From the NCBI RefSeq assembly GCF_921293095.1, contig NC_060246.1, positions 113,192,941 through 113,256,940 of the forward strand: DNA of 64,000 nt, given 5' to 3'. Source of the DNA: Ischnura elegans (lineage: Eukaryota; Arthropoda; Insecta; Odonata; Coenagrionidae). The position numbers and the translations under genes are program-made. The number at the start of each line of letters is the position of its first letter. The stretch's first letter is position 1. The notes under the pieces were generated by a model. The model was given only the letters and a program-made list of their open reading frames with translations. It had not been told where the DNA came from and made no database searches. Positions 23,901-35,770 of the stretch are shown piece after piece.

Positions 23901-24999
23901 ACATCACTCGAAGATGAGTTTTCAATGCAGTCATAACTTTTCATCATTTGAGCAATGATAATCGCACCAAAACATTTCTATACGTATGCACTCACTTGAT
24001 TTTAAGAAAAAATGTACGGTGGAAAAGGGAGCGTGATGCGAAGGGACTTGTACCCTTTTACTCACTAAAAGCTAAAGAAACCTTTGAATAAATGATTTGA
24101 GTGCTGAGCGCGAAAAATTCGTAGCAAAACAAAAAATCATGCAGATAAAAAGTAGAGGAGAATTTAGGTGAAGGGGCCTTTATTCTTGAGTCTTCAGACC
24201 CAATTGTGAGAATTCGTGCATTCTGCACGTCACCAATTGCAAGTCGAGCACACTGAGAGGAGTTCCCAGCGCCCTCTTCGCTGCACGGGATTGAGTGAAT
24301 GAGCAAGGCACCTCTCCTTGCTATTTGATCGCCTTCATTAATAACATATAAGAATGCAGACGTAAGGTTTCGGGCAGAGGAGGACTTCTATTGAGTTCAC
24401 AATACACGTGGAGTAACATACGTTAAGAGCTGAAAGCTTTCTCAGTGAGCTTAGTCATTTATTGATTGAAAATAGTAAAAACCGTTCTTTGCAGAAAAAT
24501 ATTAACACATGCATTTCAATACGTCTCAACAATTCTTCTCTAACTTTTTGCCTGAGAGATAGTTTTTAAAAATTCGGATTATTAAGGCCATTATCAGCTA
24601 TACAGGTGAAAATTGGGTATATTCCTGATGATAGTTGACTGGTAGATAACGGTAGCAATAAAATTAAAACCCAAGTAATGAACGTTAAAAAAATCACTGA
24701 TTATTGGTTAATATATCGGCCTGCTCATAAATATTTTTTGAAATTTCAATATTTAAAAACTATTGGGGTATGAATTTGTCCGCTATTGTGGCAAAGGTAA
24801 GTATAAGGAATTCAGAGACCCTTACGTAGATGCCGATTGATTTCAACCTTCTACCCCAAAAATTTGCTCTTCCATGACTCTAAGCTGACACGTTCAACTC
24901 TTGTATTTTTACCGGAACGCAGCCAGGCATGAATGCCAAGGGGATGCAGCCAATACGATGACGCAAGGTTTTAAGCTGTAAAAATTACTAACCTCGGCA
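20945..24999. other. AT-rich sequence, nothing recognised
   Basis: Only short chance-like open frames. A G-rich patch near 22335-22425 is low-complexity. No gene or element supported. Confidence 0.45.
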
Positions 25000-25800
25000 A
25001 AAATCATTTCCTCTTGCATTTTGGAGGGGGAAATTTTCCAGTGTATCCACCACTGATTAAAACCTCTCCGAAGGTGGCGCCACTTCCTATCTCCAAATCA
25101 CTTCATATCTCTCACGCACCTTGCTTAACCTTAATAACCACCCCAGAAAAATCACGCGACCCCACAGTTGCGTGTACAACGGCTCTGTGCCTCCAGAAGA
25201 GGGGGAAGGAATATGCTTCTCTGAAGGAGACTAAGAATACGGATTGAGGTAGACTGGAGGGGAAGATAGCGAGAAGAGAAAGAAAGGATATCGAAGGGTG
25301 AAAAAGAATGGCCGAGGGTCGGTTAAGCTGGGAAATAATACGACGTGAGAATACCTTGCCACGGACTGGTAGAAAGAAGCACTAATTGAAGGAACACGCA
25401 TCGCCGTCCCCAGTCTTAATTATTCATGCGGGACGGGGTCATTAATTATAATTGTCGAAGCCTCGAGAGAGAGTTTGAGGGCCGCCTTTGTCTTCTTTCT
25501 GTTCACCGCCATTCGTTCGTGATTTCGAATGCTGGATCTAGTAATAAGTGAGTTCCGCTAATGAGGAGAGAGGGGAAGCGCCGGATACGGAGGGAAAAAT
25601 TCAGGAGGGAAGAGATAAGGGTGGAGGGGGGGGGGGTTTGGATGGATGGATTTCGTGGTTTGGGGAGAGAATGCTGACTTTTTCCGTTCCCGGTTCCATC
25701 ACGTTCGGTCCCCCCGTTTCAATGGTTCCAACTCCCACGCCTTCCCCACTGGGCGATCCGATAAAACGACTTCCCCTCTGAATGCAGTCTCGCCCTCATA
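25000..25800. other. Mixed GC-richer block with G run
   Basis: Raised GC and CpG, purine-rich stretches (25240-25320, 25560-25640) and a run of G near 25625-25637. Open frames of 73-77 codons occur without a domain. Possibly regulatory. Confidence 0.3.
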
Positions 25801-28800
25801 TCGTGACTACCAACACAACATTTGCAGTATAATACATAGCATGCAGTTAACCCTTTTTCATTTGTGAATCAATCTTGTGAAAGGTCTCATACTGTCTGCT
25901 TTTACCATTACGATGTGGAAAGACTCATCCACTCATGCATATTTTCTAACTAATTTCCAACAAATTGGAATTTAACTATGATGATAATGACTTCTAGAAT
26001 GTCGGGGCCCCATCAGTAGGATCATTGCCATTTTTTCATCAAAATCTTAACGATGAATTCCACTTCATTACGTTTCAATTCGCATATTTACTTTATATTA
26101 TGTTTCACAACCCTGTACCGACTCCTTAGCATCAGAGATAAAATGTTTAAGAATTTATCCGTTACCATTTTTGCCTGATTTCATGGAGAATTTGTGGTAA
26201 AAAAAAAACGAATATCATATGTTTTACCCTGAATATTCATATAACACAGCAAATACCCTCACACAGCACATTTACTATAACTTTATATGCATAGAAACCA
26301 CGATGTTACACTTATTTATTACTATACCTACAACATTCCTAATAGCATTCCCTAATAGCTAGATCATTGTATTTCAATACCTTTAGGTCAACGCGAATAC
26401 ATGAATGTCATGGGGGTTCATTTTACCGAAAGCTTACGTTGTGATGATGAAATGAGTGAATGTTAATTTCGTGAAACGAACTTCATAATGTATAAATTAC
26501 AGGATTTAATTTAAACTGTATCCGCAGTCTGAAAATAAACAGTGAGGATTGAGAAACTTGTTACTTAGATGCAGAGCAAATAGGATTTTGAAGAAGGGAA
26601 AGGATGATCAGTTATACTTGTAGAATATAGAATTAAGTTATATTGTGTATAAAAAAGTATAAAATTTCAGTAAAATGTTCACAACTGTTATTTTGAAAAT
26701 TTTTTACCACCTTAAAATTAAGAAACCCCAGTGTATTGAGGAAATAAACTAAATGCTTTACAATTGAATGTGCAGAATCAACGTTATCCTACAGTGACTT
26801 CCTCCCGTCGGCTGTTATCACAATGGGCTCCTGAGCCGCTTGCATTCTTGCAGACTAATGCAGCTCGTGACTGAAGGCGATGGGCGTGTATGATACGCAT
26901 TTCCCTTGCATCCCGTCGCATTCTCCCTCTGTCTCCGAGGACACGTGCCGCTGAAACCATAAGGCGGAGTTGGAGTAATTCCATTTCCATCCTGAGGAAG
27001 TTCACGCGATCCGAAAGCTGAACTTAAGTTAGTTCATTAATTTCCTCATTACGATTCCTCGGCTGGGGCATTCGAAGTCTCGGAGCAGAGTATCCTTATT
27101 TCAGATGGGAGCAGGTAGGTAGGTACGTGCAAAAATAAGACCAGGAAACGTGCCCTCGCGCCTGCGCTCGACTCACTCACTCCGGCGTAAAAAATGCAAG
27201 AGCTTTGTGCTCTCGACAACGATTGACGTAATCAACTCGCTCTGGAGACGTAGTGTATATGTATCAACACGATGAATGCTATATGCCTTGTACCTAAACT
27301 TGTAAAATGAGGTAGTTACACATGAAAATAGTTTTAAGAACACTTCAAAAATGAATGAACATAAATAATTTGAGGAAATACCTACTTAAAGTACTCCACA
27401 AATATTGTTCAAAGCATAGCTCTAAGAATTACATGTGATAATTCACGGAACAAGAATCAGCCTTAAGGATTTTACCAGTTTAGCTGATAATAAATTTCCT
27501 GCCCATCCATGAATTTTAATGCCAAAACATATTTCATGGACTTCGCTCACAAATACTCCAACAACTGATTCTCATAATTTAAAAAAATCAAATTTTCGTC
27601 ATAATTTCTTCTTGCTTATGACGAAATACGATACATTGAATATATGCTCACGTCTACGTAGATAACAGCTTCATATTTGTTTGTTAAATCATTTCAAAGT
27701 ATTTTACAACCTGAGTTTTAAAGATTTTCTTTTAAACATTTAGCTTTCGCTATCCCCAGTCGTTTCAGATGCTGTGTGAATTAGATGGACAAAATGTCAT
27801 GCTTGATCTTAAAATTCATTCAGTAACTTTTAATGGAATATATTTAGCCATGTCCACCTACCAAGTTATCTGTAATTGATAGATTCTCCGCGTTTTCGTG
27901 TTATTTTATTAATCGTGTACTTAAGCTCAACAATATTTATCTCCAAAAATTATAATTAAAAGACCTTTAACTTTGCCGAGAAACTCAATAAATAACAAAA
28001 ATTTAGTTTGTGCAACAAATTGGAATTAAAAAATACTGTCGTGAAAAGACCCATTATTAAGTTTCACAACAATACGATGTCTCCACATACTTGAAGACAA
28101 GGATTACGTACAGAGTACCAGGAAATCTGTGATTGGTGAGTCACCGATTTTTCTGAGGCATTCGACAAAAGAAACAATAAAAAGATATCGTCCTTCATAT
28201 CCTCATAGTCTGAACATTTCAAGGTGCGGCTCAGTCATTTTAATCACACCGAGCTAACCTTCTAGCCACCAAAGAAAAACTAATATTATCCTATTGAGCG
28301 AATGCATTGAATCTTTTGAGGCGGGAGACGACGATATTCACTGAGGTGAGGGGAGGGCCCCGAAATGAGAATTCCACAGACGTCAGCTCTCGAACATTCC
28401 CCACGTAGCACACCTTAATAAACGGTGACTCTGAATTCCGCCCTCCTCCCTGGATCCTCGCCACATTACCATATCACCCCGTTGCCAAAACGGACAGTAT
28501 GCTATCCCATTTCATTATCCTAGCGCACTCATGCTAGTACGGGTAGTGGTAGGAAATTAATAAAGAAAAGCAAACCCTGAGTGACAATTATGCCATGGAT
28601 GGAATGGTATTGCAATTAAGAGCGATGGAGCAAAGGGCGTGTGATATTTCGGATGTATTTCCACAAACAAAAGGGCAAAATGTACCACGGGGCTGGATAT
28701 GGAATTACTCCCCAAAAGTGATGGGTCTGCAGTCCTTATAAATCTTATCTTATTTTTACGAGTCACAAATGAATATCTATCGGATAATATTTAGTTGCTA

Positions 28801-29415
28801 TCACGAAAATATATTACAGTAAAATAACTTTAACTTCCGATCCTGAATTGAAAGAATATTGTTACTAGTATTAATATTCTTTAATTTACATTGCTATATT
28901 ATTATTAATAACTTATGTACTTTTGTTATGACATTTGATTCTGAAATTATTTGTGAACCTATTTCATTGAATTTATTTTAGCGCCAAAATTCATGGATGG
29001 ATTAGCAGCTTTTTCATACTATAAATTAAATGCCTAACATATTATCCCAACTGTAAACACAATAAATATGGAAACAATGATTGAGGATTACTATATTACG
29101 GTTGCCAGTAATCCTTGGTAATACACTAAAATTGTATTTTACACAATTGTATACGCGTTTTTCATTGCAAACTTGCACTCAGGGGACATTGAAAGAAGTG
29201 ATGGAAGATAGTAGCTGATATTTAAGGACTTCCATGTACAAATAAATCATGCAAATGCTCTGGAATAAAATAAACACCCTCAGAATAAAAAAGGTCAAAA
29301 TCTGAATGATTTACGTTGGCAGATGAAGGATGAAGTGCACGGAAATATTTATAGCACAAAAATATGATGCAACGTGGAGCCACGAGTGGGGACTGGAACA
29401 AAATCACATTAAATG
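25801..29415. other. AT-rich sequence, nothing recognised
   Basis: Includes small GC-richer patches near 26790-27260 and 28320-28520 with no identifiable gene. No element ends found. Confidence 0.4.
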
Positions 29416-29775
29416 AATGGAAGCATGGGCGATCCCAGCGAGGGGCAGGGGGGGCAGGTTCCCCCATTAGAAGCAAAAATCGCAAAATCAGCACTGAATT
29501 GAAACGAAAGTGTTCAACAAATTTTCTTTAAACCCACGGAAAATGATATGTATTAGTATAAGATATGTAACTAAAATAAAAAAGTTTCCCAAGGAAATAA
29601 TCTCATTAACTAATAAAGCGCTGTTATAATTTTCTTAAAATGTTGGTTTCATTCACCTTTTCCGTGCTAAAATGTCACAACTTGGCTTGCCCCCCCACCT
29701 AGACCACGGCTTGCTCCCCCCTTGAGCTTGCCTTGCCCCCCCATTTAAGATCATTGGTCCGCCCTTGAATGGAAG
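29416..29775. mobile_element. hAT-type MITE with 8-bp target site duplication
   Basis: The direct repeat AATGGAAG at 29416-29423 and 29768-29775 encloses a 344-bp element (29424-29767). Its ends are imperfect inverted repeats: CATGGGCGATCC at the left, and CAAGGGCGGACC at the right read from the minus strand. An 8-bp target duplication and CA...TG ends fit the hAT superfamily. C and G runs lie near both ends (GGGGCAGGGGGGGC left, GCCCCCCC right), and the middle is AT-rich. No transposase frame exists, so it is a non-autonomous copy. The perfect duplication suggests fairly recent insertion. Confidence 0.8.
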
Positions 29776-31000
29776 TACATTTCTTGTGTAGAAATTCCAA
29801 ATACCCCTAAGTAATGTTGTGGATTGCGATTACGTAAAGGCAACTGTGGCAGTTTATGTTTTTAGAGTTACGATAATACAAACGTAACATGAGGAAAACG
29901 TAAAAGAAATAATTGTGACGGAGCTCTGAAAGAGCTATTCGCCAAGTGGGAAGATTTACGGATGAAAATTGAAGAAAATGGTGCCAATTCGCCCTCGTCA
30001 GGCTGCAAATAGAATATGCGTTGAGTCTTAGGGATCCAGTGGAAAAATAATTAATCCATATACTGAATAAAATATATTGGTGATTAACTGCTACGAGCAA
30101 AAAAAGACAGTTATGCAGCTCTAACATGAATTAAACAGGGGGCTTTTACAGAGATGCAGGCTTCGTGCTAAGCTTTGATTGTTTGCGAAATTAGGAACAG
30201 ATATCTTTCAGAGCGACACGGAAGAAATTATAACAGAATCGCTCAATGTTTTCAGGTTCAACAGAAACGATAAAAGACGGTAGATTTTTATACCAAACGG
30301 ATAGATATGGGGATTTGTTTTCTCCGGAACAAGAAGTAATACAATTACTTGATAGATCTCAGTAGTCAAACCACCCTCACGCGCACCTTCTTTTCTTTCA
30401 TTTTGCAAACGTTTGCCCAAATACATGCTTGTTAAGGCGGCCTGCAGGTTAGTACGTAGATCTAGCTTTACTCCTGCTGCAGAGAAATATTCGAAATAAA
30501 CCTTGATGGAGAGCAAGAAGATGAATGAAAGAAAAGGAATGGGACCCGATACTGCAAGCGAATGTGAGCGATATGAATGACTGAAAAAATATGAGGAAAG
30601 TCGAGCAAGCGAGAGAAAATGGAAGCTTCCTAACCCTTTACATCGATCGCCGTGAACTGAAATGGGTTGGAATCCATTAAGAAGTGAGGACGAGTTCTCT
30701 GCGCGGGCGTATCAGAGGATGTTGAAAAAAAATGGCACCAACGGATTGAAGAGGATAATAGGGGGAGGGCTGAAAAGGTGGACAAAAGACGGAGTGAGGG
30801 ATAAGGAAGAGGTAACTGATGAATGGACACGAAAACACGGGAGAAAGGCCAAAAATGAAACGAAACAGGAATCATTCTGCATGCCTCGGTATAAAATACC
30901 GCGGAGCGACGATGGCCTACCTTAATTTCCATCATTTCCCTCGGTGACTTGAAGGAAGTATTTTCTAAATTCCTAATGATGACCAAATGCGATGATTCAG
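29776..31000. other. AT-rich to mixed DNA, nothing recognised
   Basis: Overlapping open frames of 87-118 codons on both strands at 30630-30990 have no domain and oppose each other. No supported gene. Confidence 0.4.
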
Positions 31001-31019
31001 AGAGCTTTGAGTGGGATTA

Positions 31020-31390
31020 AAAGACATCAAACCCATCATATTGCTGCAATTCTAATGAAAGTATGCTGCAGCCTTTCAGCATTTTCAGCAATCCCATTCC
31101 AGTTATTTTACCTCATCTGGCTCATATTACCCGTATCCTTCTTGATTTTCCCTGGGTACCTGTCCCTTGGTCTGGCTGTAGGGACTTATCCATCTATTTT
31201 TTTCCTTTATGTTACCCACGAAATGCTGTGGCCAATCCACCGTGCTCTTCTTTGGCGTACGGTGATTCATAGTGACCTTTATCCTACTGTCATTCTAAAT
31301 ACTTCCTCTTTTATCATCCTATACGTCCATTTCATTTTCAGCGACCTCCTCCAGCACCAGATCTCGAAGATTGCTGTTCTGCCTTGATCC
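31020..31390 (-). pseudogene. LINE ORF2 C-terminal fragment, frameshifted
   Basis: On the minus strand, pieces in different frames match the C-terminal layout of a LINE reverse transcriptase: KMKWTYRMIKEEVFRM, then VRQRRARWIGHSI, then RPRDRYPGKIKKDTGNMSQM. The family usually reads K-x-x-W-T-D-x-x-x-N-E-E-V, then R-x-x-x-W-I-G-H, then G-R-P-R-x-x-Y-x-x-Q/K-I-K-K-D-x-G. At least one frameshift and several stops separate the pieces. The 131-codon hydrophobic open frame on the opposite strand (30992-31387) is its antisense shadow. Confidence 0.75.
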
Positions 31391-31399
31391 ATTATTTCC

Positions 31400-33440
31400 A
31401 ATGGTCCAAGCCTATGGACCACAGAGTACCGATGCTCACACGTTTGATTGATTGAGATATGACTTTATTTAAGACATTTATCTCACTATTTCCAACCAAA
31501 AATCTTCAATTCAGCGCTTAAAATGCATATTTATTTTAGCTGCATACCAAATCGCTTAGTTTTCTTCCCACTGATGCATTCGTACAAGCAGTTGCCATTT
31601 CTTCACTGCCCCGCATAATAGGAAGAACACAGCCAATGTCTTCTTTAAAATGCCCCGCATTTAAAGTTGACGTAATTTTCACACCAATTTATTATCACAC
31701 CAAGAAAAGGGATTGAAAAACAGGCGGTAAAAGAATTTTTTAACGCTTATAGCAAGTCAATGACAAAAAAATGGAATTAATCTACAAAAGCATAAGAAAA
31801 AGATCAAAAATATTCTTCAGGAAAACTCGCAAAATGAATATTTAATACAATAAATTAACTTTTCTTTTCTATAAATTACATGGATTGGCAAATATTACGT
31901 TACCTAGTGCATATTCTGACCGTTTAACCTGCCTAAAGAGTAAAAAAAAAACATATCGTGCTAGTATTCTACACTAGTAAGGTCAGAGGCATCACCCAAA
32001 ATACAAAGTTAGCCCGCAATGCAAAGCTAAATTTTCATTTAAAATTCAAGTGAAATAAAATATGAGAAGAAAAAACAAATTTTTTTGCGGATACTCTATA
32101 TTAATTTACAAAAATATTTATTCAAGAGTAAATATTGGGCAAAAAAATTGCCACAATTTGCTTTGAGCTCGTTATTTCAAAGTCAATAAAAGCAAACTAC
32201 CACACCCAATGCCAAATTTATTTGAAATTACTGAAAAAAGTAAAGACAAGAGCATCATTTTTATTCGTTTGAGATTCCGTTGGCTGAATTTCTCCTCATA
32301 TAAACTACCTAGAGTAGGAGTGTAAAAAATATGGTAGTCACACTTAGTGCGCCATTGTTCCAGTACTTCATACGACCACTAGAAAAAGAAGCTATTCCCT
32401 GAAAATAATTTTAGTGCGTTAGACTTACAAGCCACGACAATGAGAAAGCATAGCTACATTCCATAAAGAGTAATCCCTACAAAAAGTTTCTTTTACGCCA
32501 TAAAATACTCCTCTTTTCATAAATTTGATCCTTGATTCTGTCAATATTGGGACAAAAAATTCTGAAACTAACTTCTAATCCTTTAGAATAGTAACGCTAA
32601 CACCAGGTTCAATGGCTAAAAAAACATGCAAGCATCCACACATGCTGATCACGCGCCCTATTCTTGGGTCTATTCTCTGTGGAGTCATCTATCATGCCTA
32701 TCACTGACTTAAATCGACGTCCGCAGAAGAATAGATGAATATGTTGGACATTTCATTGCGGACATCCGCCGTCCGGTTCGGTTGGTATCGGTAACAAATA
32801 CGTTTAGGTCCTAGAAATCGAGTTCGCCGAATGACCGCAGGCAGGGATGATTGATTGCTATAGCATAAAGCATCCCCTCTCCTCGGAGCGAAGGATGCAA
32901 GTAGTAACTGGAGCGAGCGCGAAAATGAGAAACACAGCGGTCTGGAACAAATCCAAAACACTTTCATTCAAAACCAGTGAAAAATATAGAAATGAGAGTG
33001 TGCCAATTTATTGTGTGAAGATAGAATTCCATTTTTCAAGTGCGATACCAATAAGTCTTTTACGGTTTCGTATTCCGAAAGACTTCCAAATTTTAAATTA
33101 CCTTTTGCATCCATATCTCTATTCTTCATGTAGTTCGCATACTTTCTTATATTTCCACCCATGTATCGCATATATCGATTCAATTTAGAATCTTCAAATA
33201 CCAATAAATTACTCTTTTATTATAGTTAGACTGCTTTCAAATAAATTATCTTAAATTGGAGATGATTAAACAGCGGACACTTTTCCATCAAGGGAGCGCA
33301 AAAAAATGCCTGCTTGAGTTTAGAATATGGGATTAATCAGGCTCCAATTAGGTTTCAAATCTATTTCAACCATAAATAAATTCCAATTGATCAGTAAAAT
33401 TAAATAAGTATGTAATTAACTCTTTTTATAACGCATCAGA
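31400..33440. other. AT-rich sequence, nothing recognised
   Basis: A slightly GC-richer patch near 32640-32950 gives overlapping open frames on both strands. No supported gene. Confidence 0.45.
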
Positions 33441-33609
33441 AAACGCATTCAAGGGCTATAATTCTTCCCTCATCGAGGATGAACTCTTTAAAATTTGCCT
33501 GCTGCAGTATCTTGAGAGACTCAAACAAGGGAACCAAAACCCTCCCCTACCAACGCGTATTAGCAACCGGATAAACAACAACAAAATAACTGTTAATATA
33601 ACGATTTCT

Positions 33610-33660
33610 GTACCTGATGATGTCGCCTCTGCGACGAAACCGGTCGTATTGAATAAATCG
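33610..33660 (+). ncRNA. Hammerhead-like ribozyme motif, probable retroelement relic
   Basis: Read 5' to 3', GTAC (33610-33613) is followed by CTGATGA (33614-33620), one extra T, a 5-bp stem GTCGC/GCGAC with a CTCT loop (33622-33635), GAAA (33636-33639) and CCGGTC (33640-33645). Then comes GTAT (33646-33649), which can pair with the first GTAC. This reproduces the hammerhead core order: stem I, CUGANGA, stem II, GAAA, very short stem III, cleavage triplet, stem I. The short ACCGGT palindrome would favour a dimeric fold, as reported for hammerheads in Penelope-like and retrozyme elements. The extra T between CTGATGA and stem II departs from the consensus and may abolish activity. No reverse transcriptase is visible next to it. 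Confidence 0.45.
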
Positions 33661-34789
33661 TGTGAAAAGGTACCATAACTTTTTATTGTTCAGAATGGAT
33701 TTTCACAAGGTAAAGCCAGAAACAATCGAGCTTAAGGGTACTTAAGGTTAATCAAATTCAATAGCTTCAAAGTTTGATGACGAATTCAACAATACGTGGA
33801 TTGGAGAAAGGAGATGAAACGGATAAATGAATTGAACAGCAAAGCAAATGTCCCCAACACTATTAACGTTGTGCGCGATGACACCATAGTAAGCTTTAAC
33901 GAACCATACTCTAGACGTAGACAATGATTTTTCTCAAGAGGTATTGTGACTATTGAATGACTATTGAAAAGTGCAATGAACTGAAGTATAGGAAGAACTG
34001 GAAATCTTGAGCGCCCAGGATTTATATAACCGCGGGTATTACAGAGTAGTAATTGAGTAGGAGGCTTTAAATTTTTCTTATGTCAATGAAAACATTTTTC
34101 CATTTTATTTGTGCTTAGGAAAATACTTTGCTTACATCGAATTCTGCCAAATGAAGTTCTTTAATACTAACCGATCAATATGTTTCAGTTACGAAGGCCA
34201 TGGGAAATAAAATATGAAAATGAGGAAATAAATAAAATAATAAATTAGTTAAAAAAATACCGCATTTATTTTCAATCCGTGCCTTACTCAAAAAAAATAA
34301 AAATTGATAGAGTTAGGGGATCATGGTTAAAATCTTTAAAGTTAAAATGAATATTTTATTCATGCAGAAATTTCCTTCACCATTTAATTATTTCAATTTT
34401 GTGTGAAGAGAAAATAATAAATTCCCTTCATACTCAAATCAATATTTTACATATCAAACTGGCAATTAATTACTTCGATAATGACAAAATCAAAAAATGA
34501 CTCATGAATGACAGTAAAGGATTACACAAACCGACTGACTTTCATTTTCTGGTGATTCCGATATGGTTCACCGTCAGGGATTCCTCGGGCGTTTTTTTCA
34601 ATGTAGCTTAAAGAAAGTAATTTTACGATTATGGAGGACTTCCAAATCGAATACCTTCATGTGGTACGGCATATTTTTAAGACAACCGACAACTGTGGTC
34701 AACGCCGCGAGGAAAGAGTTGGTTGAAATGAACAGAGAGAAACCCGGCGTCGGAATCAGGCTGCTCTTACTAAAATGCACCTAAAAGGC
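33661..34789. other. AT-rich sequence, nothing recognised
   Basis: A 73-codon open frame at 34563-34784 (+) is opposed by a 60-codon frame on the other strand. No domain is recognised in either. Confidence 0.4.
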
Positions 34790-34975
34790 ATGACTTAAAG
34801 TCTCATAAGACGGACGGAGTGCTGTGATTTAAGTACCCTCCAAAAGGCACTTAAGCTGGGATAGGAAATTCTATAAGATACCTCCCTCACTGCCGCGGCG
34901 CGCCGAGATTTGAACCCGGATCCACAGAGTGTTAATCTAGCACAAGCACCACACCAACGCCATCTCTTCGAACAT
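34790..34975 (-). mobile_element. tRNA-derived SINE
   Basis: On the minus strand, GATGGCGTTGGTG (about 34954-34966) resembles an RNA polymerase III A box. GGGTTCAAATCTCGG (about 34904-34918) matches the B box consensus GGTTCRANNCC closely. Their spacing fits a tRNA body. The sequence then continues past where a tRNA would end into an unrelated region ending near GTCTTATGAGAC, as SINEs do. It does not fold as an intact tRNA with a paired acceptor stem that I can see. The 3' end is not sharply defined. It lies directly beside a foldback element. Confidence 0.65.
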
Positions 34976-34996
34976 ATTCTTAAAACAATTGAATAG

Positions 34997-35246
34997 ATGA
35001 TAAACAAAGATATCTTAATGCCCACTTAAATTTATTTCACTACTCTAAAGCACGTGTGTTAAGAGTTCTCGGTATCGCCACCGGGACACTGACCTCACAG
35101 CCCTGAGGACGATGGCAGAGTCGGAGATGGAAACGTCGGCATTCATGCAGTTCCTCACCCGGTGGCAATCCTGAGAACTCTTCACACACGTTTTTTAGAG
35201 CTGTGAAACAAATTTAAGTGGGCAGTACAATATCTTTGCTTATCAT
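34997..35246. mobile_element. Foldback element: 89-bp inverted arms, 72-bp centre
   Basis: The arms at 34997-35085 and 35158-35246 are reverse complements over 89 bp without gaps, with 13 mismatches by my count (about 85% identity). Conserved blocks include TGCCCACTTAAATTT, ACGTGTGT, AAGAGTTCTC and GCCACCGGG. The 72-bp centre holds CTGAGGA (35103-35109) and GAAACGTC (35130-35137). That is an order similar to the hammerhead-like site at 33614, but I see no good stem between them. There is no coding frame. The arms could form a very long hairpin in DNA or RNA. No target duplication is evident. Confidence 0.8.
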
Positions 35247-35329
35247 TTGATACGGTATTCTACGATATCTCTCCAGAAAAAGTTAGCTTCACTAGGTATT
35301 AGTCTTTATCACACCTAATATTGTTTCAA

Positions 35330-35770
35330 TGAAGGAGATACTGCGACGATAAACCGTCGTTCTCATACATGTCGCGACGGCATCTCATTCCTCCAGCTTC
35401 CTTTCCTTCCCATACATACCCCTCCCTTATACATATTCCGTCCATTGTCATCCACCCCCGTTCAGACCCGCGTTCGAGACAGTCTTAATTTCCCTCCCAG
35501 CCCGAATACATGGTACCCGTTCCTCTACATCTCTAGTCGGGATATGGGGGGTGGGGATTAATTTGCACGTCTCGTGACTTCGTCCTTGTCCTCCTTTCGC
35601 TAAGACGGAGGCGCGGCCGGAAAGGTGGTGGACGTCTTCCACAGCGCCACCTACCTATCCACCCACACACATACAAGTAGACCGGGAATTTCTCTGTCTC
35701 CCGTGCGATTCAAAACCATCCCCTACACACGCCCTCTCCTCCCCATTGGATACGCCACAAATTTTAATTG
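35330..35770. other. GC-richer, pyrimidine-rich block
   Basis: A C/T-rich strand with scattered CpG and a small palindrome (CGACG..CGTCG near 35345-35360). A 64-codon minus-strand frame has no domain. Possibly regulatory. Confidence 0.3.

Noticed and set aside
30992-31387. 131-codon hydrophobic plus-strand open frame
   Set aside because: It is antisense to LINE ORF2 segments on the minus strand, and no membrane-protein family was recognised.
34895-34971. Functional tRNA gene
   Set aside because: A and B boxes exist, but no paired acceptor stem is seen and the transcript would run into SINE body sequence.
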